Assembly (NCBI RefSeq): GCF_000226095.1
Contig: NC_016475.1
Coordinates: 1,240,001 to 1,304,000 of the forward strand
Reading direction: 5' to 3'
DNA: 64,000 nt
Source of the DNA: Thermothelomyces thermophilus ATCC 42464
Lineage: Eukaryota > Ascomycota > Sordariomycetes > Sordariales > Chaetomiaceae
Under the pieces are notes generated by a model. The model was given only the letters and a program-made list of their open reading frames with translations, searched no databases and was not told the origin of the DNA. A program made the translations under genes and the position numbers. This document shows, in pieces, positions 34,856 through 46,320 of this stretch (the first letter of the stretch is position 1; the number at the start of each line of letters is the position of its first letter).

Positions 34856-37800
34856 TCAGGCATCGCCGAACGCGGTGCCCGAATAGATGGTCCCCCGGTC
34901 GCCGGCAACGCCATTTGCATGCCCGACCTCGAAAACGCCGTCCGCCTGCGATGCGTCAAAGCCGCTGCCGAACTGTGAGGGCGACGCGGCGGCCGCCGCG
35001 GCAGCCTGATCGCGCTCACGACGCTCCAGGTTGACAATGATGTCCATGGCGCCGTCGAGCGTCTCCTTCTCGGCCCGGAGGTCCCGCCGCTTCTGCTCGA
35101 TCTCGGGGCCCTCGGACATGAGCCGCTGCAGCACCTCCTGCGTGGTGGCGCGGCCGGTCAGGCCGAGCTTCTCGTGCAGGTACGTGTCGATGACGGAGGC
35201 GACGCGCGGCAGCAGGCCCGACATGACGTGGATCGAGACGTAGTCGACGAACCGGTTCGCCGCCGTCAGGTAGTAGCCGCGGATGTAGGCGGCCACGGCG
35301 AGCTCGGGCTCGAACGGGTCCGGCCCCAGGTTCTTGAGCTCCTTGGCCATCTTTAGTTCCTCCTGCTTCCGCTCCTCGTCCGTCATGTCCTCCATCTTAG
35401 GGACGGCACGCAGCTCCTCGCCGTTGAAGGCGGCGATGCGGAAGTGGTTGCGGTGGCGCACCAGGATCTTCATCTCGGCCGCCTGGTGCCGCTTGAGCGT
35501 CTCCTCGTCCTTGGTGCACAGCCGCTGCGACTCGAGGTTGTAGATGAAGAGCAGCTGCGCGCGCAGCTCGGCCTTGTGCGCCTCGATGAAGGCGCGCATG
35601 TGCTCGAGCGACTCCTTGTACACGGCCCGGTTCTTGAGGTGCGCGAACGCGGCGTCCAGGATGGCGAACACCTCGGCCTGCAGGAACGCGAACGTGCTGT
35701 TGATGAACCACTCGAGGTGGGGGGCCCACGTCTTGGCCGCCTCGATGTACAGCGGCTCGTAGACGGTGGCCGAGATGAGGCCGGGCTGCCCCGGGATCGC
35801 CGCGCGCCTGATAAGGTTGCGGATGTCCATCAGGCTCTTCGACCGGGCGCCTCGAGACGGCGTCGTGGGGGTGCCGCTCCGCACGTGGCTGGGGGTCGTC
35901 GACGAGGCGAAAAAAGGGCTGTCCTGCGGTTCGGTCTTGACGACGCCGTTGGTATTCTGGGCGCGCGGGCGCTTGGGAGTGGCGCCGGCCCCGGCCGGGT
36001 CCGTCGACGGAGCGGAGCGTTTCCTCGCGGTCGGAGACGAGGAAGGGCTGTCGCTGTCCAAGTCGATGTAGATCGGCCTTGAAGAAGCCTTGGCGTTGTC
36101 CCTAACATTGAATTTGGGCTTCAGGTTGATGATGAACTTCTTGAACGGCTCGCCGAAGCGGGCGTCCCAGGTGCTCATGAAGTCCTGGTTCGTAACCCGT
36201 TCCTTGACCCGGTTGGTAAACTCTGCGAGGCTCTTGACGATCTCGAGCTCAGGATTTGGTGGAGGATCGGGGTATTTCTTGAGCTGGTTGTCAATATCGT
36301 GGAGACGACTCTCAACCTTGTGTTTCACTTCCGGGAGGCTGCAAGATAATTAGGTCAGCGGGGAAGGGCAATCCCTTTTTTTGTTGTTGGGTCGATCAAC
36401 TTACATCTTGGCAAACTCCTCTCCCAGTTTCCTGGAGAGGAATGCCTTGAGCTTCTCCACACCGCACTTCTCCTTGAAGTCGTCGAATTCTTCGGGCCAA
36501 TGGCCTGTAGCGTCTGCGGTACGATTGAAGAAGGCCTCCTCCATCTTGTTTTGCTCCTCCAGGTCGCTACCCTGGCGGGAAGTGATGAAGTATCCAAAAC
36601 CGGTTTGGTGGGCTTCGCCGTTGAGCATGGCGAGCCATCTCGAGGCGGCACCGTGCTCGCTCGACAGCAGGTCGGCCTTGGTCATAACGCCGATACACCG
36701 GTTGTGGGCCCGTTGGGCCTTGATGATTTTCAGCGCGAAGGAGTTTTCTGGATCCTGATTCATGGGAACCGCGCACAGGATGATGGCGCTCTGGCGGGAG
36801 ATGTACTCGCGGGTCAGGTTCTGCACTACACGCTCCAGGAAGCTGTCCTCAGCACGCCTCGCTGTCATGAAGACACCAGGCAGGTCGTAAAAATTGAGAT
36901 CCGCGAGATCGGGGCCTTTGACCTCTAGGGCGACGGTATTAGGCGAGAACTGGGCCTCGGCCCTTTCCTCTTTCTTCCTGACTTGTTCCAGATGCTGTTC
37001 CCGGGTGCTATCAGGGACCTCACCCCTTGACTTTGGGATGAAGAACTGGTAGTGAGTCGACGGGTTCAGTATGGCCACTTGTGCACAGCGGAGAACAGTC
37101 TCGATTTCCTCCGAGTCGAGCTGGTCTCGCACCGTTTTGAACTCGCGCCGCGCCTGGCGGCTGGGGTCGAGTTTCACCCAGGGAGGGAACTTGTTTGTCG
37201 AAGTGACATCCCGCTCCGTAAGGGGATGGTTGGGCGGACAAAACTCGTAGTCATTTTTCAGGAAAACACGGCAGGACCATTCGTCCGCGCGAGAGACACG
37301 AATGTGGATGGGGCAGCGTGTGCAGGTTCCGGTGCTCCGGGGCAGACTGAGACCGGCAATGGCGGACATCAGACTTGATTTCCCGGAGGATTGGTCGCCC
37401 ACGAGAACCAGCTCCGGGAGGTTGGCGACGTGCTGGATGCCGCGGGCTTGCAGCTCGCCGAGGGCATCGTTGATGTCTTTTAGTTTCTGGCCAATGCCGC
37501 GAAGTGCTCGGTTGGCTCCGACAAAGGAGCCTTGAATACTCTGTGAACCCATGATAATGTCGTGCTCAGCTTTAGGGTTGTGTCGAACTTGCATCATGAT
37601 CAAGTCGTCGCCCTCGTCTTCCTCGAACTGGGGCGGGCCGGAAGCGGTCGGGGGTCGAATTCGGGTGTCGATGCTTGCTGGACCTGGTCAGTCGGTTCCA
37701 TCTTCCACTGATTAAGTCGAGGAAAGGAACTCACGCGCTGCCGAACGAATGAGACGGAGCCTCTGATCTCGCTCGCTAGGCGTTTCAGATTGGACATCCG

Positions 37801-37861
37801 GAATCGAGTCCGGCGTTGTGATGGACCGGACTCTGCCGCTCTCCTGCTTGATGCGAGGCAT
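34856..37861 (-). CDS. Dynamin-family GTPase (fungal Mx/dynamin-like)
   Basis: Three exons: 37735-37861, 36405-37677 and 34856-36338. Introns are 57 bp (donor GTGAGT) and 66 bp (donor GTAAGT, acceptor TTGCAG). The frame gives about 960 residues. The GTPase domain shows P-loop GDQSSGKSS (about 136-144), G3 DLPG (about 307-310) and G4 TKAD (about 375-378). A helical stalk and a C-terminal GED-like region (IEQKRRDLRAEKETLDGAM) follow. Between stalk parts sits a long disordered insert rich in Ser/Pro with KRPRAQN and VKTEPQD, suggesting nuclear import and SUMO motifs; IKQE near the N-terminus is another SUMO-type site. Members hydrolyse GTP to remodel membranes or assemble as Mx-like filaments; no transmembrane or PH domain is seen. 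Start ATG 37861 is the first in frame. Confidence 0.93.
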
Positions 37862-39729
37862 CGTTTGAAAAACTTGCCTGTTCCGACTGGCCGGTTTAAA
37901 AGAAACTAATCGCCAGATGGCATCGGCTGCAACAATCTAGACTAAGAAACCGGTTACAAGGACAACAAGGAGAATCCACAATCAAAGGAGAAAGACCATA
38001 TAGCTGTGGAGGCGACTGAATTACAAGTTGCGGGTGGAAAGAGAATGACTTTCAAATTGGTCGAAGAGAGGGTGAAGGAGAGAAGTGAGGGAACTGAAGG
38101 GAGCGCAAAGAGCCCAGATGAGGAATGGATGATGTTGTTGAACGATTCAATGGCCAGGAGTGGGCTCTCGAGCATTTCTCGGCCTACACTATCGCCAAGG
38201 ATGGCTTCTGTTAGTATCGAAGGAGAAAATGAGAGACCATAGTAACAAATGCGATCTTGGCCAGGAGAAGTTTCAGAGATTGAAGCGTGTTTGAAAGGGG
38301 CTGGAAAATGTGGGGCTAACCGACCGCGATTGGAGCTTCGTCGCGCGGCGCAGCGCGACGCGTTCTCTTTTAACTAATTAATTGACTTCGCAATTCACGC
38401 AAGCACTGGTAAATTTGCGGGGGAACTGTGACGTGACCCTGGTCAAAACGCCACAGTGTGCATGCCCTATGCAGTCATTCTACAAGTGCTTTTGGGTCTT
38501 GAAATGGGTCTTGGAAATTGTCTAATATTCAACGGGTTTTTGGATTTAAAAATGACTGTACGGATACTGCTAAAGTAAACCACACACATCGGCATCTTCA
38601 AGCTGATTTGGCAGTAGAGCAAGTCTCATTGTCTCTCCGCTTATATCAGAGACAGCGTATCAACCTTAGTGCTAATGCCAACAGCTCAGCAAGTGTTCTC
38701 CTTTCTGATGTACTGTGTGTCAATATCCCAGCCCAGTGCAGATGTGCCATCACTGTTTTGTCAACAAATTGAGATTTGGGATGCCGGGTTGGGTAGTTGA
38801 GTATGTTCTCTTCCGTTTCCCCTTAGCATCACTCTTTATGGTGTAATACCTACCAGGTAATTCCAAAGTACCTATTTCAGCCTTACCGGGTCCATGTTCG
38901 ATACAGACCCCATCGACCGCCGCGCCGACGTCGATCATTGAACGAGCCAAACAAAGCCAATCTCGTCTTGCTAGGACGCTCTGTGACCGATTCGCAAACA
39001 ATTCACTAGGGTTTTGACAGATATGAACGATACTGACGGTCCAACAAAATTTGCTCGAGCCGAGGAATGTCCCCAGTCTGATTACCTGGAGAACAGCTCC
39101 AGAAAGAGTCACACGGAGCTTCCATGGCTTTGGTTGAACGAAGCAATTGTGGCGAGTCACTATTTACAGCATTACTATGCAACAAGGAATCTGCCCCGGG
39201 CACAGCTTCCATGTTCGATGTGCGGCAGAAAATGTACCATTTTGAAAGGGTTCACCGAGAGAGAAGCGAGAAAGAGAGGCTGACCTACATTCCCAAAATA
39301 CTTATGTCTTCAATAACGCCTTGGGGTCCAGGCGGTACTTGAATAATAATGGATGTTTGGCGGCACGTCTGTAACGTGGACGAATTTGGCGCAGCAGCAC
39401 TGTGTACGGATTACTCAGTCCTTCGCATGTCAACACCCGGCTACCTTTCGAGGACGGATTGACTTGTTTATCTAATTACACGAAGGGAGCTCGTGTTGGT
39501 TCGAGGGGCAACGCACGGGCCAAGTAAATGCTTCCCCGGCCTTACCCCTGCCAGTGCCGCTGACACCGCTTCACATGGCTAACCACTTTCAGGGTGGTCG
39601 AGGCCCTACCTATCCACATCTGGCATCCATCACTGCGAGCTGCTACGCCCCTCCTTCGCCAAAAAGGAGTCTCTGCTGCTCCACGCTCTCAAACGCAACA
39701 CCGAGTCCCGTCTAACCGAGCCATTCACC
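37862..39729. other. Divergent promoter region between dynamin-like and GMPPA-like genes
   Basis: 1.9 kb without a supported gene. Small frames at 38006-38242 (+), 38750-39160 (-) and 39014-39283 (+) have no known motifs. The region near 39594 onward is pyrimidine-rich and looks like the leader of the 39730 gene. Both flanking genes read away from it. Confidence 0.5.
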
Positions 39730-41293
39730 ATGTCTCTGCAGATTCCGCTCCGCGAAAAGCCCAGTGGCGCTGGCGGCGCCACCAAAGCCGTGATTCTGGT
39801 CAGTTGTTTTTGGCGGGGAACTGGGGTGGGGGGGGAGCGAGGGCGGGCAATTGCTGCCTCACCGAGTTACTGAGCCTGAGTTCGGCGTTGCTGACAGGAA
39901 CTTATGCAGGTCGGAGGCGCCTCTCGCGGCACCCGCTTTCGTCCGCTCTCCCTCGACGTCCCCAAGGTAATGCGCGCCGCCCGGTCCAGTTGACTTTCGC
40001 ACCGGCGATGCTAACGTTGTCGCTTTCGGCCAGCCCCTCTTCGACGTCGCCGGCCACCCCATCATCTGGCACTGCCTCACCGCCATCAACAAGGTCCCCT
40101 CGATCCACGAGGTCTATCTGATTGGTTACTACGAAGAATCCGTGTTCCGCGACTTCATCAAGGATGCCTCGACCGAGTTCACCAACCTCTCCATCAAGTA
40201 CCTCCGGGAATATCAGGCCCTGGGCACCGCCGGCGGCCTGTACCACTTCCGCGATGCCATCCTCAAGGGCCGCCCCGAACACATCTTTGTGCTGAATTCG
40301 GATGTCTGCTGCAGCTTCCCGCTAAACGAGATGCTCCAGCTGGCGGATGAAAAGGATGCCGAGGCCGTCATCCTGGGGACGCGCGTGAGCGAGGAGGCCG
40401 CCACCAACTTTGGCTGCATCGTGTCCGACTCGCACACGCGGCGGGTGCTGCACTACGTTGAGAAGCCCGAGAGTTACATCTCCAACCTGATCAACTGTGG
40501 CGTCTACCTCTTCTCGGCCGACGCGCTGTTCCCCTCGATCCGCAGCGCCATCAAGCGGCGCAACGACAGGCCCCGTCTCGCCTCGTACCGCTCCTCCGAG
40601 AACCTGGCGAGTTCCTTCTTGATCGACGAGGAAGAGAGTCAGAAGAGCGAGGTCATCCGCCTCGAGCAGGACATCCTCAGCGACATGGCCGACAACAAGC
40701 AGTTCTTTGTCTACGAGACCAAGGACTTCTGGCGCCAGATCAAGACCGCCGGCTCCGCCATCCCGGCCAACGCGCTCTACCTGCAAAAGGCCCTGCAGAA
40801 CGGGTCCAAGGAGCTCGCCCAGCCCTCGGCCAACATCATCCCCCCCGTCTACATCCACCCTTCGGCCCAGGTGCACCCCACGGCCAAGCTGGGGCCCAAC
40901 GTTTCGGTCGGCCCTCAAGCCATCATCGGCGCGGGCGCCCGCGTCAAGGAGTCCATCGTGCTGGAGGATGCCGAGATCAGGCACGACGCGTGCGTGCTCT
41001 ACTCCATCATCGGATGGAGCAGCCGCGTCGGCGCCTGGGCCCGCGTCGAGGGCACGCCGACCCCGGTGACGAGCCATAACACCAGCATCATCAAGAACGG
41101 CGTCAAGGTGCAGGCCATCACCATCCTGGGCAAGGAGTGCGTAGTCGGAGACGAGGTCCGCGTGCAGAACTGCGTGTGCCTGCCGTTCAAGGAGCTTAAG
41201 AGGGTGAGTGCGAAGCATATAATCTTAAGCTGCCAGGTGAACTGCTTGCTAACCTTTCGCACCCAGGACGTTGCCAATGAGGTTATCATGTGA
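39730..41293 (+). CDS. GDP-mannose pyrophosphorylase alpha-like (GMPPA-type) protein
   Basis: Four exons: 39730-39798, 39910-39966, 40034-41203 and 41267-41293. Introns have donors GTCAGT, GTAATG and GTGAGT, and branch sites CTAAC before the last two acceptors. The product is 440 residues. The N-terminus carries the nucleotidyltransferase loop KAVILVGGASRGTRFRPLS followed by VPKPLFDVAGHP. The SRGTRF spacing fits the alpha, regulatory-type subunit better than the catalytic beta subunit, which has a shorter GGFGTR loop. A left-handed beta-helix of hexapeptide repeats follows from about residue 309 (VYIHPSAQVHPTAKLGPNVSVGP) and the chain ends DVANEVIM. The family works in cytosolic GDP-mannose synthesis for glycosylation and cell-wall mannans, the alpha type as a GDP-mannose-sensing partner of the beta enzyme. 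Confidence 0.93.
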
Positions 41294-42004
41294 GCGGGTC
41301 GTGAGATGTGGAGGATACCCAAGATTCAAAAAGGGGGGAACGAGGAGGTGGATCTTTTCCCTAATGCAGGTAGCGTGTGGATGGATAGCATTCACGGTCA
41401 ACCAAAACAATAATTAATATTAGATGGATGGAGCACTTTGGTTTGGATGAGGGATCCATCATTGGCATTCATCGTCAAGCTTGATGAAGTCAGCTTTCTG
41501 AAAACGAGCAAAGCAATAGAACGTTTGCTGGTTGGATCACGAGACGACAAGACGCCATCATGTCTTCAATTGGAGGTAGATATGAGGAACATTGCAAAAA
41601 AAAAGTTCAAATTCAAGGCCGAGAAAATGTAGGCCGAGGATGCGCGAAGCAGCTTACAACCTATCTGTACATTTGATGAGACCCAGCCAGCCGTTTCCAT
41701 GTCCTTCTCGATATAATTATCCCTTGCTCCCCTGAGACAAGAGTGAGAAGAGGGAGAGAGAAGGGTCAGGAAACCAAAGGTCCCAGGAAACGAGCTAATT
41801 ACCTGCCGGGAAAAGAAAAGATAAAAAGAAAAGCAGACAAGACCAACACAAATGCCCCGGCTCTTGAGCGCCGTCTCTCATCATCCAGGCGTCTGGCTCA
41901 TGCCCATGCCCACGGGCCTAATTACTTCTCAGCCGCCTTATTCGTCATCGCGCATTCTGCTCCGCCCCTTTCTCCCTAAATCTTTATCTCCGACCGCTCT
42001 CCAC
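41294..42004. other. Convergent intergenic region
   Basis: Between the 3' ends of the GMPPA-like gene and the F-box-like gene. It contains only presumed 3' UTRs and A-rich tracts (for example 41596-41605). No gene supported. Confidence 0.5.
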
Positions 42005-42562
42005 TCAATATTCGTCATCGTCCTGCTCCTGACCCCTTCTCTTCCTGGTTGCCCGCCTCACGCCCACGGTACCGTCCGGGAGGAGCCCGGGCACGGCGTC
42101 GTACCATCTCATCCACCTCTCCACGCCGTTCCACAGCCGCATGATTCCCGACAGCTCACGGCCGTCGACCAGCCCCCTGATGGCCTGCACGCGGCAGCGC
42201 AGCTCCACACAGAGGCAGTCCAGCGCCGCGCTCTCCTGCGGGCCCGCCAACTGCAGCAGCCTCAGACTGGGGAACAGCGGCTTCCCCTTGGCTTCTTCTC
42301 CCCCTCCCTCTCTGCCATCCTCCTCGTCCGCTTTCTTGTCCTTCCCCGCCGCCTGCTGCTTCTTCTCCACCTCCTTGTTCTTCTCCTCCCCCTCGTTCTG
42401 GTTCTTGTCGTTGTTCGTGTCCATGCTAGCCTCGGCAGCGGATCCCTCCTCCAAGGCCTGCTGCTGCTGCTCCTGCTCCTCCTGCTCCTCCTGCGCCATC
42501 TTTCCCTCTCCCTCCTTCTCCCCCTCGTGGCCGGCCAGCGCCGCCATCACCGCCTCGTCCTC
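42005..42562 (-). pseudogene. In-frame continuation of the F-box-like gene beyond a TAG
   Basis: Directly after the TAG at 42563-42565 the same minus-strand frame stays open to 42005. It first encodes EDEAVMAALAGHEG, then an acidic Glu/Gln/Lys-rich linker, then a compact, apparently folded segment (LRLLQLAG, LDCLCVELRCRVQAIRGL, LWNGVERWMRWYDAVPGLL) and a basic RRATRKRR end. This looks like the original C-terminus of the upstream protein, not a separate gene: its first ATG lies inside the frame without its own promoter. A 33-bp intron ending exactly at that TAG is formally in phase but too short to be likely. Confidence 0.55.
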
Positions 42563-43910
42563 CTAGGTTGCCGGCGGCGGCGGCGGCAGGCCAACCAGGG
42601 CGCAGTACAGGCGGTACATGTCGAGCGGGCTCAGCGTCTCGACGTAGTTGGGGTGCATCTTCCACACGGGCGGGCCCCACTGGCCGAAGGGCATCTCGAG
42701 CACCCGGTGGGACTCGGCGATCAGGGCCAGGCGGGCCACGTTGGGCGCCCGCCTGGCCAGCGCGGGGAGCAGCGCGGTCGTGTAGTAGGTCATGGGCCAC
42801 TCGGTGCGCATGTAGATGTCTGTTTTTGTGTGATGCGTGTGTGTGTGACTCCGGTTAGCCAGTTAATAATACTCCACTTCGCGTTGACTTCTTGTATACA
42901 TGTATATAATGATATACACGTAAGAGCATTTATGTGTGTGTGTGTGTGCATTCATGTGTGTGCGTGTGTGTGTGAAAAGGGAAAACTGTTATGCTTGGGA
43001 AGTGGACTTACGCAGGTTGCGGATGGAGAGGGCATTCATGCCGATAGAGAGGAGCCTGGCGAGAATATGATGTTAGTTTTTTGGGTTTCGAAGGACAGTG
43101 TGATTCTCTGGAGAGGGAAAGGGGGCACTATGGCTGATTGGGAGAAAGCCCATCAACGTCCCAAACCACATATTCTCCAGCTTTGGACCAGTGTAGGTTC
43201 GTACCAGTTGTATCCGGGGTTCCGAGTAAAGTCATAATTATTTCCCATGTGCGCGTCGCAGTGCTCGAGCAGACAAAAGGTGTTGACGCTGTAAAAGTAA
43301 TGGGCGGCCTCCGCGTAGATCTGCTTGCTCACAAACAGAAGAGCGAGGTCAAGTTTGGGCTTTCGGTGCCTACGTTTGGGGAAAACATGTTAGCCAGTGT
43401 CGCCAGTGTCTCTCTTCTCATGTCGTACTGCATTGATTGGGTTATCAGCAGTAGATTCGCGCCATCACACCATACTCCTGGGGGTTCTCGCGGCCTTCTC
43501 ATGCCATCAGGAACGGCCCTCTGAGGTCAGTCCCTTTAGGACCAGCAGCAACCGCAGCGGCGGCGGCAGTAGTATCTCAACCGTCGCAGAGTCGTGCCGA
43601 CGAGTCGGGTTACAAGACCGTCACCATTTGATTCCCCTGACTCAACAGCATCGGACTTGACCGACAGCAGCAATGCTACTGTCAAGCCTGGACTGCTCCT
43701 GTGCCGTACACTCATGAAGGAATTGACTTACCAGATTCCAGTGACATCGATGGCGCGACTGATGTGAAGGATCAAGGAGTATATGCGAAGGCGAAGTTCT
43801 GCGGGCAGACTTGTGAAGAAGGGGAAAACCCGGGGCCGCGGCGCGCATGCTCGGGAGGGCTGGATGCGCTCACGAGCGCGGAAACGTTTGGTTGACGCGG
43901 ACTTTGGCAT
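42563..43910 (-). CDS. F-box-like/2EXR-type protein, truncated by in-frame TAG
   Basis: Proposed exons: 43732-43910, 43205-43369, 43012-43055 and 42563-42819, giving 214 residues. Donors are GTAAGT, GTACGA and GTAAGT; acceptors are ACGTAG, GCCAG and AACAG, with a branch site CTAAC before the third exon. All junctions are in phase. The N-terminus is basic, then FTSLPAELRLRIYSLIL, the F-box-like motif common in fungal proteins of the F-box/2EXR kind. LDLALLFVSKQIYAEAAHYFYSVNTF is typical of the second half of that domain. Conserved-looking text runs to YRLYCALVGLPPPPPAT and meets TAG. The first intron would be 362 bp, so an extra in-phase exon inside 43370-43731 is possible. F-box proteins often recruit substrates to SCF ligases; no partner can be inferred here. 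Confidence 0.65.
42932..42974. repeat. (GT)n microsatellite in an intron
   Basis: An interrupted TG/GT repeat lies inside the 192-bp intron 42820-43011 of the F-box-like gene. Confidence 0.8.
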
Positions 43911-46320
43911 CTTATTTTCTCTTATCACGGGTTTCACGTGGTGAAAGAGAAAGCTGATTATGACTTTGACCTGTGTTAGTGTAAGTCGGGAGTGTTACTA
44001 GGAATCAATCGCTCTAACCTGGTTAAATCAAGTCTTGCTGGCCGGGCTGGTTGACAAAAAGACAAGAAAAGGTCGGTTATCGAACTTCTCTGTCTCTGTG
44101 ATTTTTCCTGGGACCTCAGAGTCAGCGTCGTTGTGTAAATAGGAGCCTCCAAGTTGCGATCCCAAAACAATGACCATAATATATTATAATGACGTACTTG
44201 AGAGGAAGGGACAAAATATTGCCAAGACTTGTACGAGTTGAAAAGTCGCGAGTGAAAACTTACCAGAGCAAGCTATGAGGAATTGTTAAAGGAACTTGAG
44301 AGTTTGAACGCGAAGCAGAGGATGCTGAGGAGGATGGGTTGTGAACTGGCTCAGGGGGGTGTTGTATACAAAGGGGCGTCTAACTAGCGGAACCAGCGTC
44401 CATGAACCTACGCGGAACGCGGTGTTAGTAAGGGGGTAGGTCGCGTCTGGTTCAGATGAAAAGACCCAAGTCGTGTTATCGGCCCCAGACCGCGAGTGAA
44501 CGAGGGTTTGGTATATTATCACTTGGGGACCGACTTCACTGTAAGCGCAAGAGAAGCTCTCTAGCAGTCTAGACAACATAGTACTATGCACGGAGCGAGA
44601 GAATAAAGTAATGGAATTAATCAGTGTCATCTACATTTATTGTTATTCTCATTGTTCGACGGAAGCATGCACCGGTATCAAGCTGTTCCCGGGAAAACAC
44701 GAACTACGATTTGAAACTACAATGAGACTCAAGCATCCAGCCCGTCGCAGGGACTATCCTTTGCAACCTTGAAATACTCTATGCTTTAGTTCGGCATAAG
44801 TGGACGAAACCATTGAAAGAAACTCTTGTAATAGTTCCTTCTATAGAGTCGGGTGCTTGTTCCGTAGGGATACGAAAGAAGCCTCGCTTAGCAAGGCACT
44901 CGGGTACTTTGGTGGTGTTAAATAATTATGTGCTAATTTCTATAGCAACGTGTCCCGATTTCCTTTTCTTTCGCCTCAACCGGAAAATGGCGCCAATTTA
45001 GGAATCTGTTTACAGGCAAGACAATGAGTGTATCAAGAGTCTCTTCAAGCCCTGCGTTCCAGTAGGCGCCTTGCCACTAATTAACGACAAGGGCTAGCAC
45101 AAAACTCACCCCTATCAGTGCGGGTTTCTGTTTCAACCCATACAGCAATGCTGTGGTTCACCTCTCCTGGTCACTTGGCAGGGGCCAACCCGCAGAAGAG
45201 AGGTGAAATAATGGCAAGTGCTGGGCTGCTATGGATCGCTTGCTGGTAATAAGCTATACGATGGGCGGGGGGCGGGGATGACCACGGCAGCCGAGGTATT
45301 GAGGAGACAGAGAATATAATACGCTGTGTGTCATATAGGGGGGCGCTTGAACATGGCTTGAGTTCAGCAATTTGTGCTGGTCCGATAAGTTTGACGACTT
45401 GTAATTAAGGCGAGCGGTGCCTTGAGTCGCATGTGGGTTGCAGGTGGGTTCCCCGCAGTTGCCCAAGTCAAAATACATTGATATTACCGAGACCATACAG
45501 AGAAGAGCTACTGACTTTCTATTGTTCGGGAGACCGCGCTCTACTGGTAGCAACAGCTTCCAATGTCGTCTCGTCTTTCTGGGTTTCAGTTTGCGTTGTT
45601 CTCCTGGGCATCGTTTGCCCTTGCCCGCTCTGGCCGGTCTCGGGCGCCTCTTGCTGTTATTTTGTTCCATTCCCCCAAGTCTAACCGGATTGCAAGCACG
45701 CAGGGTCGGAGGTTCAAGTGTCAATGTTCTTGTACTGATTGATACAATATGCACTCTAATTACTTGAACATTAACATCGCATCCACAAACCAAGATGATT
45801 TCTCGCCCTCTGCTCCCATCAACACTAACCGGCCAACCGGATTCCGAGACAGACAGATCTCCCGAGTTCTTGGGCACAGGCAACACTGCGATTGGGCACT
45901 GCCAAAAATCAGGATTGGTGCATTTCGTTTCTCCGACGAGCTCGATGCGGCGTCCGATAGGATCGCTCCGGGGCGCCATTCCTTCGCCGGTCCCGCTCTT
46001 CGCTCGGCAGGGCGGGGGAGAAGGACCAGTCTTATACGGAGGGAGCAGAGGTGCCCCGAGATCAGGTTAAAATTTCTTCTGTAAGAACAAGTCCTTCCTC
46101 GTTCGACCGTGGAATATGCACGTCGAACCTCCCCAATGATAATAACTCTGCCTGAGTAAGGTAGCAAATTCTCCGCGACGCTGGTTAATTAATTAATATT
46201 ATTATTTGATCCCACGAGCCGAGTTAACATCAGAAACTGACAAGTCCACTCATTTTTTCCATTCTGATATCATCCCGATAATAGTTCTAGATTCGTTAAT
46301 AGAGCAAACCCCACGTCGTC
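43911..46320. other. Long intergenic region before the GH31 gene
   Basis: 2.4 kb with no confidently supported gene. The longest frame is 45254-45979 on the minus strand (listed separately). A 114-codon frame at 44286-44630 (-) has no motifs. An AT-rich block with repeated TTAATTAATTAATA at 46183-46210 lies just upstream of the GH31 gene and may belong to its promoter. Confidence 0.45.
45254..45979 (-). CDS. Possible hypothetical protein, 241 codons (weak)
   Basis: An ATG-started open frame on the minus strand. Its first 70 residues (MAPRSDPIGRRIEL, NPDFWQCPIAVLPVPKN) look mildly protein-like, but the remainder is basic, low in structure and without motifs. A GTAATT after residue ~70 could be a donor. 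I do not recognise a family. It may be chance. Confidence 0.2.
   Translation of the reverse strand: MAPRSDPIGRRIELVGETKCTNPDFWQCPIAVLPVPKNSGDLSVSESGWPVSVDGSRGREIILVCGCDVNVQVIRVHIVSISTRTLTLEPPTLRACNPVRLGGMEQNNSKRRPRPARAGKGKRCPGEQRKLKPRKTRRHWKLLLPVERGLPNNRKSVALLCMVSVISMYFDLGNCGEPTCNPHATQGTARLNYKSSNLSDQHKLLNSSHVQAPPYMTHSVLYSLSPQYLGCRGHPRPPPIV

Noticed and set aside
40322-41218. A 298-codon minus-strand frame over the GMPPA-like gene
   Set aside because: Mirror of the codon bias of the real gene; repetitive GRDGG/VGR-like composition and no domain.
42563-42565. Programmed stop readthrough at the TAG
   Set aside because: The context after the stop is GAG, not a known efficient readthrough context such as CTA or CARYYA; kept as a minor option only.
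44286-44630. A 114-codon minus-strand frame
   Set aside because: No motif, no promoter features and no splice-consistent extension; left within the intergenic description.
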